NCBI GenBank assembly: GCA_013396655.1
Contig: WBMV01003161.1
Span: 2,106,059-2,170,058, forward strand
Direction of reading: 5' to 3'
DNA length: 64,000 nucleotides
Source of the DNA: Campylorhamphus procurvoides
Taxonomy: Eukaryota; Chordata; Aves; Passeriformes; Dendrocolaptidae
Shown here: piece after piece, positions 1 to 16,697 of the stretch
Numbering within the stretch: the stretch's first letter is position 1
Layout: each line of letters starts with the position of its first letter
Made by a program: the position numbers and the translations under genes
Notes under the pieces: generated by a model
The model's database searches: none
Told to the model about the DNA's origin: nothing
Seen by the model: the letters and a program-made list of their open reading frames with translations, nothing else

Positions 1-3000
1 AAGAGCTTTTCCTCTTGGAATTTTCTAACATCAGCAATAATCTGTATTTTGCTTTTAATATCTCGTGCTGATTAACCCATCATTTGTTAATGCCATATGT
101 CCTTGGTATGATGATCTTAGCACTTCTATATGAAATTTTAATATTTCAGTGGAGAGGCATCCCATTTGTTGCATTTAGGTACCAGTTTCTCTTCCGATAT
201 TTTTATTACTGTGTTCTTCTTTAATAAGATTTTAGGTTTTCAAGAGTGTATCTGCCTTTCTAAAGTCTAAATGTTCTATAATAGAATATTTCTCAGAGGA
301 AAAATTATTTAGTAATACTATTTTCAGGCATCCCTCTGAAAATGAATACCATACCAAAAATATTGGGCACATCCCTTATCCATTAGATTGTCAGAGAAAC
401 CGAGGGAACTGTGTGCTGAGGGGACCCCCACAGCCCCTCTGCTCCCTGACAGCCCCCAGAGGAGGCACAAGAATACTTTGGCCGAAGTGCTGTACCACAT
501 CTGAAAAGTGCCTGGACTTGAGGTGACAAAACATGTTTCCCTGAAGACAGATCAGTTCTAATAGCTTTTCTTAAATGGCATTTTACCTGCTCTGTCTCAG
601 CAATGGGATTCATAAATATTTCAATCATTCATGACCCCAGAGTTGAATTTCCAGGCTTAGCTGAGTTATCTCCTGTGTGTGTGACAGGGGAGATGAGCTG
701 ATCCATCCATGGTTCCCAGCCTGGTTCTCCCTCCTCACCCCTCACAGCCCCACTGAGTGCACCCCATGTGGCAGCACTTGTGTTACCTGAGGGGTCACTG
801 GTCACACCTCCAGCATCAGAACCACTCAGCCACTGGCTCCCAGCACATAAATGCCAGTGCAGGTTTCACATTTGAGTGAAAGCGAGTTGACTATGAAGAC
901 ATATTTTTAAAAACCAGTGATGGCCAAGAGGCAAATGTTCCTGAGACACACCAAACAGCCCTACACCATCCCAGCACAGGTGGAAGCAGCAGCAGCATCT
1001 ACCCCACAGTGATGGAAAGACAAATGAATGGGAAACACTCTATGATTTTACTTATCCTCCCTATTCCCTATCTCCTGGAATAATGTAGGAGATCTGGCCT
1101 CAGGGTGCTTTGCAGTATGTTAGCATGGGTAAACCAGCTATGGGTGAGCAGGACCCAGTTCTGTGACCATGGGGGTACATGGCCAATAGCTAATCAATAC
1201 TTGCACAAAGCAGCCTGGGTGTTGCAGCAGCACAGTTCTCAATCCTTGGGATGCTTAAATCTCCCATTAAGCTGTGACACTGGCTTGTGTCTCCACTTTG
1301 CATGTCACTGTGCAGAAGAGGAGGAGAAGGAGCCCAGCAGGGCTGAGCCTGCTGGTCCATGGGGGCACCACAGCTTGTGGCTGGTGTTGAGAGACCAACT
1401 GCAGTGAGCACATCAGACCTCCTGCTTCTGCTAGCTTTTCCCACATTAAGTAATCCATTTCAAAGGAATGGAGCAAGAGGAAAATAGTATTAGGCTGTGG
1501 CAGCCAGTACTGCTTTGGGCTAAGATGGAGTGGGGGGCTTCTCAGTCCTGGCTGTTTGGGAAAAATTACACATATCATGTAAGACCAAAATGACTATATT
1601 CTGATCACAAAGAATGGTTTGGGTTGAAAGGGGTCATAAAGATCTAGCTCCAGCCCTCCTGGGCAGGGACACCTTTCACTAGACCAGGTTGCTCAAAGCC
1701 CCATCCAACCTGGCCTTGAACACCTCCAGGGATGGGGCAGCCACAGCTTCCCTGGGTGAAGGGATCAAGCTGTTGCCTCCCTGGCTGCAAGTTAGCAGCA
1801 CTTCTGCAGGCCTGAAGGGTTCACTGTGGAAATGAAGTCTGAGTGGCCAGTGGTGTGAATGCATCTCCTGTTACAGGAATTCCCTTGTGCCTGTGTGCCT
1901 GGGCCCTGCCCACCTGCTCTGGGCGGGCACCTGCACCTGCCCAGGGTCATCTCTAAGGGAGCCAGGGCTCTGTCATATGCACACTTCACAACACAAGTCT
2001 TCCTGGGATGCAGAAAGCACTTAAAAAGGGATGGGAAAGCTCTAGGAAAACACCAAAAGCAAAGCAGAGGCTGTGGCTTTTTGCGGCGGCAATTATTTTA
2101 AGTGAACTGCCTGGAAACATTTTGCAGTTTGAAGTGGCAGGTTGCGTATTTTGTGCAGACAAGATTGTTAATGTGTGAAACATGCTAAAAATTGACCGAT
2201 AGAAGCACCTGGATATTTCAAACATAAATAGTGTGTATCAAAATAGCTACAGAGCAGATGGCCTGGCTCCCCGCACACCTTGCTGACCAGAATACTCTAG
2301 CAACACACAGAGCCAAAATCTCGCTGTCTTCAAAGCTGATCATCTGCAAAGGCAAGGGTTATCCTCATGCTACCCTTTATCTGTCAAGCAAAACCACTCC
2401 TGCATGCACTAATTAGTGTATCCTAGAGGGATAATGAACCCCAGGCTTGTTTGAACTTGTTACCACCCCAGCAAAGCAAATCACCTGTTCTAGAGCTCAG
2501 GCTCTCAAAAGTCGGTGAGATTAAAACAACTGTGAGCTGAAATCTGATCTCCAGTGAAAGGAGCCCAAAACACAGAGGGCTGGGCTTGCCAGCCCTCTCA
2601 CAGCACTGCCTGTCGCTGATAAACATGAAACTGAATCTGTTTCTCACTCTCATTTTTTACCTTGGATGTTAAGACCAAACGTTCCCATTCCATGGATTAA
2701 CCAGGATGTAAAGCTTTTCATGCCTCCTTGTATGATTCAACAGATGTGAAAGGGCATTATCACTTCAACATGATATCAAGACTCCTTTTTTTTTTTTAAG
2801 CTGATGAGAGATTACTAAGCCTGAATTCTTGTTTAATTTTAGTGTGTTAATTGATGGGATAATGAGCATTGATTATATGTGTTTTGGCTGCGTCATTGCA
2901 ATTACAGGCTCTGTTTTATTCATGAGCCAGTCCTAAAGAATTCACTAGAGATCTAAGACAGCTTAAACCTCTCAGAAAAAGGCTCTGAATTGTTTGAGTA

Positions 3001-4108
3001 ATGACACTCTTAGATGGAAAATTAAAGGTTCTCTTTTCCCATGCTTTTTAAGATAATTAAAATCCAGGAACAGTAAGGTGGTGAACATCCTTATTCATTA
3101 GCCTTCAGTAATTTAGCTTCTACTAAATGAGGAAAACATTTTAATTCTCTAGGCCATCTGTTGCAGTCTCCTTTGTGTGCCCTGTTACATAAAGTCTTAT
3201 CCTGGATAGTTTTAACATCAGTGTTGTATCCTTTCACCAGGAGTGAAGAGCTGGATGAGGTAGTTGAAGTCACTACCTTTTAAAAGACCACCCTGGGATT
3301 AAAACGACTGCTCAGTCTTCTGGGTTGAAGTTACTCTGTCTAGACACCTCTGGGCAAAGGACCTGCAGAAAGGAGACTGTGCACAGAGACAGGCAGCGTG
3401 ACAAGCTGTGTTTTCTAATAGCGATATCCATGCCAATAAATAACAAAGTTCATCGGAGCCCTTCCAGTTCCTCTAATGTGTGACTGCTCTGCCATATGGC
3501 TCTGTGCTGCTTTTGGAAGCAGGCACTATCTGTTCGGGTAGGAACTGAAGCAGAGGCTCCGTTCTGGGTGCTGCTTTGGAAGCAGTTTGGAAGCAGAATG
3601 GATCTCCTCTTTGTACTGTGATGGGGCAATAGAATATATTAGAGCAGGAGTGTGCTCACCTAGGATAAATGCTGGGTCAGGAACTGGGGAATATTTGTTT
3701 TCTGATTCTGGCTATAGGAACATTTCACTTTATAGCCTGGGGCAAGTTTTGTTAGTCCACACCAGGAAAGTTGCTCATTAAAGTTGTAATGTGTATGGCT
3801 GAATGGATTCAGTGTCTTAGTTATTCTTGATGCAAAGCTACATCCCTACAGGTCTAAGAGGATCCAGGCTCCATTAGTTTGGTTTGTTTCTGTCAAATTC
3901 TTATGTAAAATACAAGCCACGCTATTTGCCAGCCCAGCAGGGACTGCTGTAGACTGGTGTATCCAGCCAGTTCTGTGATCACCAGGTAGTGATTACATCA
4001 TTGACAGGCATGGCTGCAAGCAGAGGCTGCTGCCACAGGGCAGAGCCTGAATCCACCTGTTTGCTATTACTCGAGTTGCCTGGAGATCATAAACACCCTG
4101 GCCTGGAG
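1..4108. other. intergenic DNA upstream of SNTN
   Basis: No coding exon is recognisable here. The open frames are short, mutually overlapping and resemble no known protein. The one transposon trace is an antisense CR1 piece at about 1612-1765. An AT-rich stretch at about 2810-2950 is free of repeats and could be a conserved non-coding element, but this cannot be judged from one sequence. In other vertebrates the gene upstream of SNTN is SYNPR; no SYNPR exon is visible here. Confidence 0.6.
1612..1765 (-). mobile_element. CR1 LINE 3'-end fragment (antisense)
   Basis: Read on the - strand, this matches the last ~150 bp of a CR1 retrotransposon: a block ending in the 'tccaacctgg' and 'gagcaacctgg' phrases, followed by 'gtccctgccc' and 'cccaaaccattct'. 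It is 5'-truncated, as most CR1 copies are, and lacks coding sequence. The CR1 wording fades beyond about 1765. Confidence 0.85.
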
Positions 4109-6803
<2,695 letters not shown>

Positions 6804-6930
6804 TCTGTGCCTTAGAAGAAGAAATGGGTTGGCACTTTATAAGGAAAGCATGAGTGAATTACACACAGATACCACCGTGTGCCTGGATACCCTGGAATGG
6901 AATAAAGTCTTGTCCAAACCTGGCTGAAGT
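6804..6930 (+). terminator. SNTN: SNTN 3' UTR and polyadenylation signal
   Basis: A canonical AATAAA lies at 6901-6906, 98 bp after the stop codon. Cleavage would be expected near 6915-6930, giving a very short 3' UTR. The exact cleavage site is inferred. Confidence 0.75.
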
Positions 6931-9900
6931 TATTCCTCTGTAGGAACAGTCCATGGAGTGAAAAGTTCGTGCTTAGGGCTTCGTGTCTGCCATGAATCTT
7001 TGGTCCTTTGGGAGAGGGTGCTGACTGGCTCCCAGCTAACAGATAACAGCTGGGTGCAGCCCCCAGCCCAGGAAAGGCAGCCCGTGCTCTCCCCAACCAT
7101 TCCATCCTTTCCCACACTATTGTGGGGCAATGATTCAGGGACAGCTGCAAAAATGTGCAGCCCCATCTCCCTTAGGGCAGGGCTGCCCACCTCCCAGTTA
7201 CCCCAAGGTGCTTCAGCCCCGAGCAGGGCGTTTCCAGGGATGGGTTTCACAACTGGCACTGCCCACAAAGCCTGTTACAGCCTTAGGTAAATATTGACTT
7301 CACCCTGCGGGGTTCCCACCCCACCATTAGCCCTGCTGAAGGGAGCATTTTTTAATTATTTTTTCTTCCTCCAGCTGACCTCTTCATTGAGAGATCACAA
7401 CAGAAGGATCTCAAGTCCAGTATTTGCAATACATCTTTGGCAGCTCTGTGCTTGTGTGACCAAAGGGATGGCTCAAACGTGCCAGACAGTTGAGTCTGCT
7501 GTTTTGTGAAACTGTGAAAAGCAGAAACCAGATAAGAAGTGATCCAGACCAGAGATGGTGGGGAAAGAGAGTAGCCAATAAATTGTTTGTACTGGAGCTG
7601 AGTGATGCTGGCTACCCAGCCATGGGCTTGGTTAGGGCCAGAGCCTCAGTATTAAATGCTCATCATCCTAATCTTTGGTTTGATTCCTACCTACAAGGTC
7701 CTGTCTCAGAGCCAACATTTAGCCCACTGTGACAACCCTTTGGGGCACAAAAAACAGTCTCATGGAATAGAATAGCCTCTCTAAGGATTTAACAAGCCTC
7801 TCCTGAGATGAGTAAGCCAGCAAAATATTGCAGACCTTTTAATTTTTCCTTCTTTCTTGACTGGAAAGGAGAAGACAAGAATGATTTAGCTTTGGTGCAT
7901 GAATTTTTAACAGCAAGGGATCAAACCCTTTGGTGTTAGAAGAGGGAAATTAATGCCAGCTGAGTAATGAGATTTAACTCCTTGACATAAAAAGGCACTT
8001 AATGTTTCCAGAAGCGAAGAGGATATTTTGTAATGGATTTTGATGCAAAGGAAAGACACACGTTGCAGTAGGAGTTGTTTGAAGAGGAAAGGTCTGTGTC
8101 TCTGTGGCTTGGGATGGAGCTGAAAGAAGAAATATAAATGGAAGCAGTGAGGTTTGAAGCAGGTAAGGTGCTGGATTTGAACCTGAGCTAGGGCATGGCC
8201 TGGTTTGGAGGCTAAACATTCACAACTGGTCCTCCTACAAACAAAAATTCATATTGGTAAAGCTCTTTGCTGTGATGGTGTGTTGCAAGAATAGGCAGCA
8301 TCAAACCTGTGGCAAGTGGAGATGTCTTTCCCATACACCCCCCTGTGGGGCCCATGGCCCCACACTGTGAGGGTGACTGCTCCCATGGGGTGCCCATCAC
8401 ACCTCCCAGAGATGGGATATGGGAGCACAGTGCTGGATGAGGAGGACAAACCTCCCTTGAAGACCACCCCTTTTAGGAATGTGTCCTCAGAGGAAGCAGA
8501 CCTTGACCAAGCACCCCAGATCAAAATGGGTGCTTAATCTCATAGCCTCACCCATGCTGGTATCAGTTTCACATTGACACATGTCCCTGGTGTTGCTCAG
8601 TGTCTTCGCCCATCCCCTTGTTTTTTGGCCAGGAAGAAGATCAGTGAAAGCTTAAAATATCAGCTGATGCTCCTTTTCTGGTGTAGAAAGATGAATTAAG
8701 TTTGAGTCTCTAGGCAGCTTTCCTATTATTAAAGCAAAGAAAACACAACACAGCCCTGAAAAGCTTGTTTGGGAGCTACTGGTGACTCTGAAAGCATAAA
8801 TTTCCTAATATCCCTTTGTTACAAAAAAAAAGAAAAAAAAAAGAATGAAAGAAACAATATTGTGAAGCCAATTAAGAAAGAGTTCTTTGAAATTGCTAGG
8901 GCCCTAACACAGTTTCTGTTATTGCTGAGATGTTTCTAAATCTTGAACAACTTGAATTAATGACTTAAGAGCCTTTTATCATATCAATTCACTCTGTCAT
9001 CTCACCATATGCAACCCTTTCTATTCCAATGCAGTGTGTTGTGAGCAACATCCTGAGTCCTTGGCTTGGATCAAAAGCCCCTTGTGCTAAGCACAGTGAG
9101 AATTCAAAGTGAGAAGCAATTCCTGGACAACTCAATAGCAAAGATATTCAAATGTTAGGGAATAAATCAGAAGCATAGAAAAAACAAGTGCCCTGCTGAG
9201 CACATGTAGCAGAGCCAGAACTGGATGCCAGCCTACACTGGGCTCCTCATGCAGAAACCAAGAGGCACTGTGATGGTTTCTGCAAGAGTTTCTGAACAAG
9301 GTGAATGGGACATGCAAGGCTTGATCAGCATCACTCCTTGAAAGTCCCACCTGATGCTCCAAAGCAGAAGGATGCACTTGGAAAAGCCCCAGCACCTTAC
9401 AGTTAGGAGGAGGCAGAAGTTTGCAGCTCAGCTGTGGAAGATGCTCTTTCATTAACTCAGACTGTTTGTGACTGCCCTGAGCACTCTCAGTGATCAGCTT
9501 TGAAGCGATCTGGTGTAGACAGCATGTCTAGCTGTATCCTCAGGGAGCTGGCTGAAAACTTGCTTAAAAGGATACTGTTGTGCTTTATTTTGTTCCTAGC
9601 TTACTCCTATTGGAAGCAATGGTAGTTCATAATTGATTTCTCCTAGCAGAGCCCACACAAGTGCTAAGAAGTTGAGCAGCAGCTGAATTGATGAAATCTG
9701 CAGGCTGCTCTGCCTCAGCAAGTGGGAACATCATGTCAATATCTGATACACCCCAGAAGCAAAGGGAATATGAAGAGTAGTCATGACCTGACCTCCGTGG
9801 GTGTGGGGTTGGGTTGGGATTTGTGCTATGACAGTGTTCAGGTGGACAGTGAAGGTTCTGCAGACTTAGCTTCTAAGTTTGAATTTCTGTTCTGAAAAGA

Positions 9901-12900
9901 CTGAATCATCTCTGGGATTAGGTGAGCTTTCAGACAACTTCCAGAGGAGAAATGGGGGTCAGAGAGAATTTCAGCCTCAGATCTTCAGATTCCATTTCCA
10001 CATATCAGTTCTGGAAGGCAGGTTCATTCTCACACTTCAATTAAAACACCTACAGCTTCTCTCTATGACTTCTTACTTCATATCTGGCCTTAACTCTGTG
10101 GCCTCCTGGACTTGGAAAGTTTTGAAAATCTGGCTTTGGTGTAACCTTTAAGGAGTTCTCACAGATCCCAGTCCACTGACTTTGAGAAGGTCAGTCAGGG
10201 CAGGTTTTGCATGCTGACCTTTCTGCCGGGAGTCCAGGGTCACACACACTGTACGTACAATTTTTCATAAAACTGTCAGGAAAAAGAAATACACTCTTCA
10301 ACAGCCTTACCATTACTGAGCCTTCAGTAAGACCTGATGTCTGGGGCACCAGAGTCTGAGTGCTGAGGGACCCTTGCAGTTTGAGAGACATTTTGCCTGT
10401 CTCTTCCTCCCTCAAAGTAAGTATTGTGTTAATTTTTCATGTTAAATAAAACTTGCCTTGGTTACATACACTTTGCACACCCCGTCTCAGTGCAGCCATA
10501 TGTCCTGGCCCATGAAAGATTTTTGGCAGCAACATTCCCTCCAGTGGTTATTGCAGCAGCTCTCTTTGCAGAGAGAGGTAGAGGTTTTCATCATAGCCGG
10601 CCAAGGAAGCAGTTAAATTGTGGCTACATGGGAGGAAAACCTTCTTCAGGAGTGATGGAATGACTCAAAGATGTTACGTGGTGCATTCCCTTAGGAGCTC
10701 AAACAGAGCAGATGAAAAGCTTTGTCCCAGAATTATGTTCTCTCCAAAGTGCGATAGTTTGTGAGCCTCAAAGGAGCACTCTGAAATGCCTCCTTTAAAA
10801 AATAAAATCTCTTTGTTTCAAGCTCAGTCAGGGAAGATAGATGTAGAAGAGATGGTGGTTTATAGCTTTCTGAACTGATAGCTTTTAATCCTGCATTGAC
10901 TTTTACTGCTGTCAGTGGTTTACAAGGTTTCTAGTTAAGATGTGTCTCCTCTCCTCACTTTGCTCACCTGCTGTTCCCTTACCCCTGTATAAGTGTTTAC
11001 AGCCCTATATCTGAGTCCTCCAGCAAAGGTAAACAGCAAATGATGTTCAGCAGCCAGATAAATCAGGCTGTCTCTCTAATCCCCAACCGAGCAAGACAGT
11101 CATTAAACTGACATAGATTTGGAGCCATAGGACTGATCTTTTATTCATTGTTATTGTAGGAGTTTATGCTATGCATAGGCATAACAAGAGTCAATCTCAG
11201 CACCCAGCACATACAGAGGAGCTGAAACCATGATGCCCCAAAATAAACATAAAGAAACTCATGGGATGGCCCTAAGCACAGCACCAGGTGTCCATAACAG
11301 AAGCTTGTTGTGCATATTTGGTGTGGTGTCTTGACGATCATTCCTTCCGTTCAAAGGTCCCAAAAGGACCAGCTTGGAGAGGATCTCCTGCACAAAATCG
11401 CAGATGGTGCTTGGTTCCTCTGGGCCAAAATGCAAATTGGGGTTTATAGCAAATGAGTATGTAATGGCTTGCCAAAGACCCACCGAGTCTCAAACAGGAC
11501 CTGGAGCACTGAGGGACTCTGAGCAGGGAAGTACCCCAATGCCCAACATGCCCCTCAGGTGATGGCTCTGCACTTGATGGCAGCACAAGCTGCAGTCCCT
11601 TTTGAGGATGGGTTACACTTTCACATTTCTGACACCTGCAGTGTGACCCCAGAACCAAGGGACCAAGTTCCATTTGTGATTTCCTCTTCATTTTATTCCC
11701 CTTGCCATGATCTTGCTTTCTTGGTTGCTGTCTGCTTGATGTGTAGAAAAACACAAACGACAGCACATGTTCCCAGGAAGATGCTGCTGAAATCAATGAG
11801 AGGGCAGGACCTCTCGAGTGGAGTGAAGCAGCTCCTCAAGTGGGCATGTTTCTAACCTTCCAGTAAAACCAGCAGCCCAAATGGACGCAGCAGCTCATCA
11901 GTGGGAAAAAATCAAGACCCTCTTTGTCCTGAGATGATCAATAAATGATGTACACAATACCAGGAGCTCCTCCACACTGGCAATCTCCTGCACACAGCAG
12001 CTAGTTGGCCTCTGGTCACCCCAGCAGTACCAGAGCCAAGGAGAACAAACATCACTGTAGATGACCTTTGGTGCATGTGATACCAGGAGCCTTGTTAAGC
12101 ATTAACGTTCCAAACTGAAAAATGAGCTCCCTGGAAAGGAAACCAAGGTTAGACAGCTCTTTGGCTGGACAAACAGATGTATGCCAGGTTCCTGTTTGAG
12201 TTTGCAAAATGAAGTTGGTTCATACTATGAATGGCCCAAGTATTGTTATAGTGAGGGTAAGCACAAAGATCTACAACCCAACCCTGCGACTCTTCTTCCT
12301 CCTCCTCTAGAAGTGGCCCAGAGAGGCTTCCCACTATTTCTCTGATTAGTTTTCCTAAGAGCATGGAATTGGTTTGACGTCTGGGGCTGTTGGAGAAAGC
12401 CTGCATACAGATGTTGATCTATTTCCCACATTTGCTGGTGGACTTCTCTTGATCCAGTTGTCGTGTCTCCATCCCCACATGATGCTCTTTTGGGTCTCTG
12501 CACTAGCAGAGACATCCAGGTTAAGCACTATATGAGAGTTTGCTTCTCTGAGACTGGCAGGGGCAAAAACCGCACAGGGGACAGAACGTCCATAGGTCCC
12601 TTTTTCCTTGGACATTGTAACTGGTGTCATGGCTCCTCTGGGTTTATATGCCACTATGTGGATTTCATACCGTTTTGCCTAATTAATTAATGAAAACAAA
12701 TTGCAAAAATTATCTTCTTATTAAATTGATCTCACTGCAGAAATAAGGCTGATTACTTCCCTGACAAATTTTAATTAGGCAGCTACAACAAACTGTAATA
12801 AAGAGCACAAATTAAAAACAGATCATACTAGACATGGCTTTGTCAAATGTTGTGTTAATACCAGGCAACATACACAATGATTAAATTCTGTGGGAAAAGC

Positions 12901-15240
12901 TCTCTTTTTCTCCTCTGGTAAAAATCTATTGCATTTCTGAGAAAGAAGAGTTCATATAAAAAGATCACGTTAATAACCACCACATCAGTGAGGGTTTATC
13001 AGTAGTTTCTTTCCAACAGCAGCTCTTAACTTGCACATTTTGCAAGACTCAGCCATTACAGGTTTTATCTCTCCTCTAAATTTATGCTTGTAGTACATAT
13101 GACCCAAGGTTACTGCAAAGCTCTGAGGACAAGAAAAGCTTTATTACCTGCACATACACTCCTCAATTTGTCTTTCCTTTTTTAGCTTTTTAGGGCCTGG
13201 ATTTAGATCAGCTGAAAACAGAACACAATTTGATAACGATTTGCATAAGAATTGTAAGCAGAGGCCCACACAAATTAAGCATTAATTAATGGGCACCTAA
13301 AGCCTTCTGCTGAGTGCATCCTGAGGCCAAGCAATGCTGGGAGTGCTCAAGTACACATGGGGGAAAGAGTGGGTAAGCACACCAAATTAAAGAGGAATGC
13401 TTAATTCTCCTCCAATATTTATTCCAGCCCTTGAGACTGCAGAAAAATTGCAGATTTCTTACCCCATTTAGAGGAGATGAGGGCTGAGTTAAAGCGAAAT
13501 TTCTTCCACAAGGACCTGAATTCATGCAGAAGATCCCAGGCTGTGTTGTGCCCAGGATGCTGGACTGTGGTTGGGGAGTGATGGTGCTCTAAGCAACAGA
13601 CTGGCTGTCGCCTGAGGAGAGAGAGGTTGACCCAGCCCCACAACCTGGGCACTGTGTAGGTACAAAGTGTGTTTTGGGATGCTGGAGTAGATGTTTGGGA
13701 TCTGGGATGTAGGTGGCATGCTGATGCCCAGAACAGGCAGGCAGCACCTCAGAGATATGGTGGAGAAAGCAGGTTTGTGCTGATTAATGCAGCCTTTGGA
13801 GGGGGATTCATCTCCTCTGTGGAAGCAAAGAGACTACTGATAGGACAGTGGGCTTTGGACTTAAGAGGTCAAGGCTGAGTCTGGAGATTTTGAAACCTGA
13901 AGTGGTCATTTTTCTTATGATGTTGGATGCATACATTTAACATGGTGGAAAAGGACTCCTAAGGAAACTGGGGTTTAGCTTTTTAGGATGATAGCCTTGC
14001 CCTGAGCATACCTGCTGCCCCCCAACCTGTTACAGCCAGAGCCTTTACAAGAGAATGTTTTGGCTCTAGTTCTCTCCTTTTTTCTAGCTCAGAAAAATGT
14101 TTTGCAGCTCTACCTTAGGCATTTAGCTGGGAGCTCTCAGCTGCTGGGTATTTCAAATCAGCTCAGAAATTCTGGTGAAAGGAAACACACTTTTTCTGCA
14201 GAGCTCTTGGGAGAGAGGTCATGGTGCTGGACTTCCCAGGCTGAGCAGATGGAGAGCTGTTTTGTGCTGCATTACAGGTATGTGAAATGGTTCCTCACAC
14301 TAGAGATTTGTTGATATACCAGAAAAGGAATGCTGGTATTAATCTGATTTGGGGTGTTATTGGTGTCCTTGACCTAATTCAGCTAATTTGAGCACAAAGC
14401 TTGCATACTTGTAGCCTAAGAAAGGTCCAGTCAGGCCTTACTTCTTCTTTTTGTAAGCACCAAATGGTTATGAAAGGCAGGACTGTCCCCTTGAGCTGGA
14501 AGCCCCTTGATCTGTCTGTGTGCTCTGTTGCAAGCCTGGGAGCATTTTGCTGTTGATGATTATCTCATAACGAGATTCCTGGCTAGATGTATGTACCCTA
14601 ATGAGTACTAGGAGCTAACAGGGACCAGTAGGTAGTTTGAGATCAATTGAAGTGCTCAGTCAGTTTGTTAAAGTAATGGAGGAGAGCCTGAACTTTAGCT
14701 AATAAGCAAATGAATTGAAACACAATTTTAAACTCCATTAATACCAGCTGCTGCAACACCTCAGGTCTCCATAAGGACCCAAAGACACACACTGCCCTTG
14801 TGGGCTCTTTGGGAATTGTGGTGTGGCTCTCGGCAGAGTGACTGTCCTGGCTGCCTGCCTGACCCCAGCCTGGCTTGGGGGGAGCTGGGCTCGTGTTGCA
14901 TGGCTGAGTGTGCTGCCCCAGGGGAGAACAGAAGGGTTTGGCTTCTGGGAGGATAAGAGAGCCCAGGCGCTTGGTTTGGCTCTTGGTTTTCTCTGAAGGA
15001 ATGTATTTAACTTGCTGTTAAGGTGCTTCTGCTATCATCAGTCCATGGAGCCCTGAATGCTGCTGTGCTGTGTTCGGTTTTGCTGGGTGTCTCCCTGCAC
15101 ATCTGCCCTGGGAGGATGGCTGGAGCCTGGTATCCAGGGAAAGATGGTAGCAGAGGGAGTGGCCATTACCTTGCATAGACCTGTGTGGGTATACAAATGT
15201 TAAAAATTATATATATATTCTTGGGCGCATGCTATGACTC
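6931..15240. other. intergenic DNA, no gene recognised
   Basis: No exon with recognisable protein similarity and no clear transposon. There are a few A- or T-rich tracts, such as 8821-8845. The longest open frame is 152 codons on the - strand at 11338-11796; it has no family resemblance and overlaps other open frames, so it looks like chance. Confidence 0.55.
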
Positions 15241-15445
15241 TTGAGGATGGTCCTGTGCACAGCTCGGGGTTGGAATCAATGATCCTTGGGGGTCCCTTCC
15301 TACTCAGAATATTCTGTGATATTTTAGCTTCTCTATACACAAACTATATTATATGCATAATATGTGCAATATATAGCTACTAATATATAAGATACATATA
15401 AAATATCCCTTTGTGTGCATATATATATACATGTAAAATCTCCTC
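15205..15445. repeat. TA-rich low-complexity region around a CR1 scrap
   Basis: Short (TA)n runs occur at about 15208-15219 and 15418-15430, with degenerate TATA-rich sequence between about 15340 and 15430. They flank a small CR1 3'-end scrap. Confidence 0.7.
15245..15325 (+). mobile_element. CR1 LINE 3'-terminal scrap
   Basis: About 80 bp matching the CR1 tail: 'ggggttggaatcaatgatcc', then 'gggtcccttcc' and 'cagaatattctgtgat'. Only the 3' tip is retained. Its boundaries blur into TA-rich sequence on both sides. Confidence 0.8.
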
Positions 15446-16697
15446 CAGTTTTCACTGTTCTGACTTATCCTGCCTAAAAACTTCATCTTGCTTTTAAATG
15501 ACTTTTTAGGACACTTATGACAACAGTGAGCAGTACAGATCCCTGGGCATGTTCCTTCGCTGTTGAATAACTAGGGCTTATTCCTAGCCTTGTGGGGTTT
15601 GGGTTTTTTATCCCTCTATTTATTAATGCATTAAAGGATCCTCCTTCTCATCCTGTGACATCCTAGCAGCTCTAAGTGCCCTGAAGAGAGGTTTTGTTAA
15701 AAGCCCTTTGGCATTAAAATGCTGCTAAATGGAGTAGGCAATCATTCTGCTGGTCACTGCTCCTCTTTCCTGATGGTGTGACAGTGCCTTCCTCTTCCAG
15801 GAGCCATCCTGCTCCCTTCCTGCTGCTGCTGTTCTTTACAAAGCTTTACCCCAGCTTGCAGGTATTGAGGTCTCTCTACCCCAGGGCTCTCTGTTGAACT
15901 TGGTCTCACATTTGTCATTTCTCATGTCTCTGGTGTTGATGTTGAGGAGAGAGGGGCTGTCACTCCACCACGCAGCTGTGACTAGTATCTGTGGTGGAAG
16001 ATCTTTGAAAAATACTTTTTTTTTCTCATTATCTGTGATCTGAGTACTAGTTAACTGGCAGTAAGACTGTGAAGAGTACAAAGCCAGTCTTTTTCATAGC
16101 TTAACATTTCTTTCCTTTCCTGCTAGTAAGAATCTAAAGGGTGCCAGATACTTCATGAACATTTGGGACTTTCCTGGCACATACCACTTTTTTTTTTCTT
16201 TTTTTTCAATCTGATTGCTCAGAAACTCCTCCACTTTAATACAGCCCATTAGTTTATAGGGAGAAGGCAGAGGAGGGAGGGCTGTGATGATAGCTGAGTC
16301 TTGCTGCTTTGCCATTTTGTCTGTAACACACTGCTGTGTTGTAACTGCGTCTTGCTGAAGGTAATTACCATGGAAAAGTCATCCACTCTTTCTCCAGAGA
16401 CCCCCTCTCACAGGTGCATGTGATGGGAGCCAAATGCTGGGTCTCACGTGGTATGAGCTCTGAGACACTTCTCCAAAATCAGGTATTTCAATTATTCATT
16501 AGTTAACGGTTCCCTGGGGATGTGAGGAAGGCTGGGACTTGATGGAGCCTGTCTAGAAACGAAAAGTCCAAAGATATAAAGGGTTTATATTCACAAGAAC
16601 AGATATCCTGGAGATGCCCTGTGTGAACCTGATTTCAAGGAGGGGCACAGCCCCATTTCTGATAGTTGATCCAGGGGAGCCTTCATAATGATGGTTA

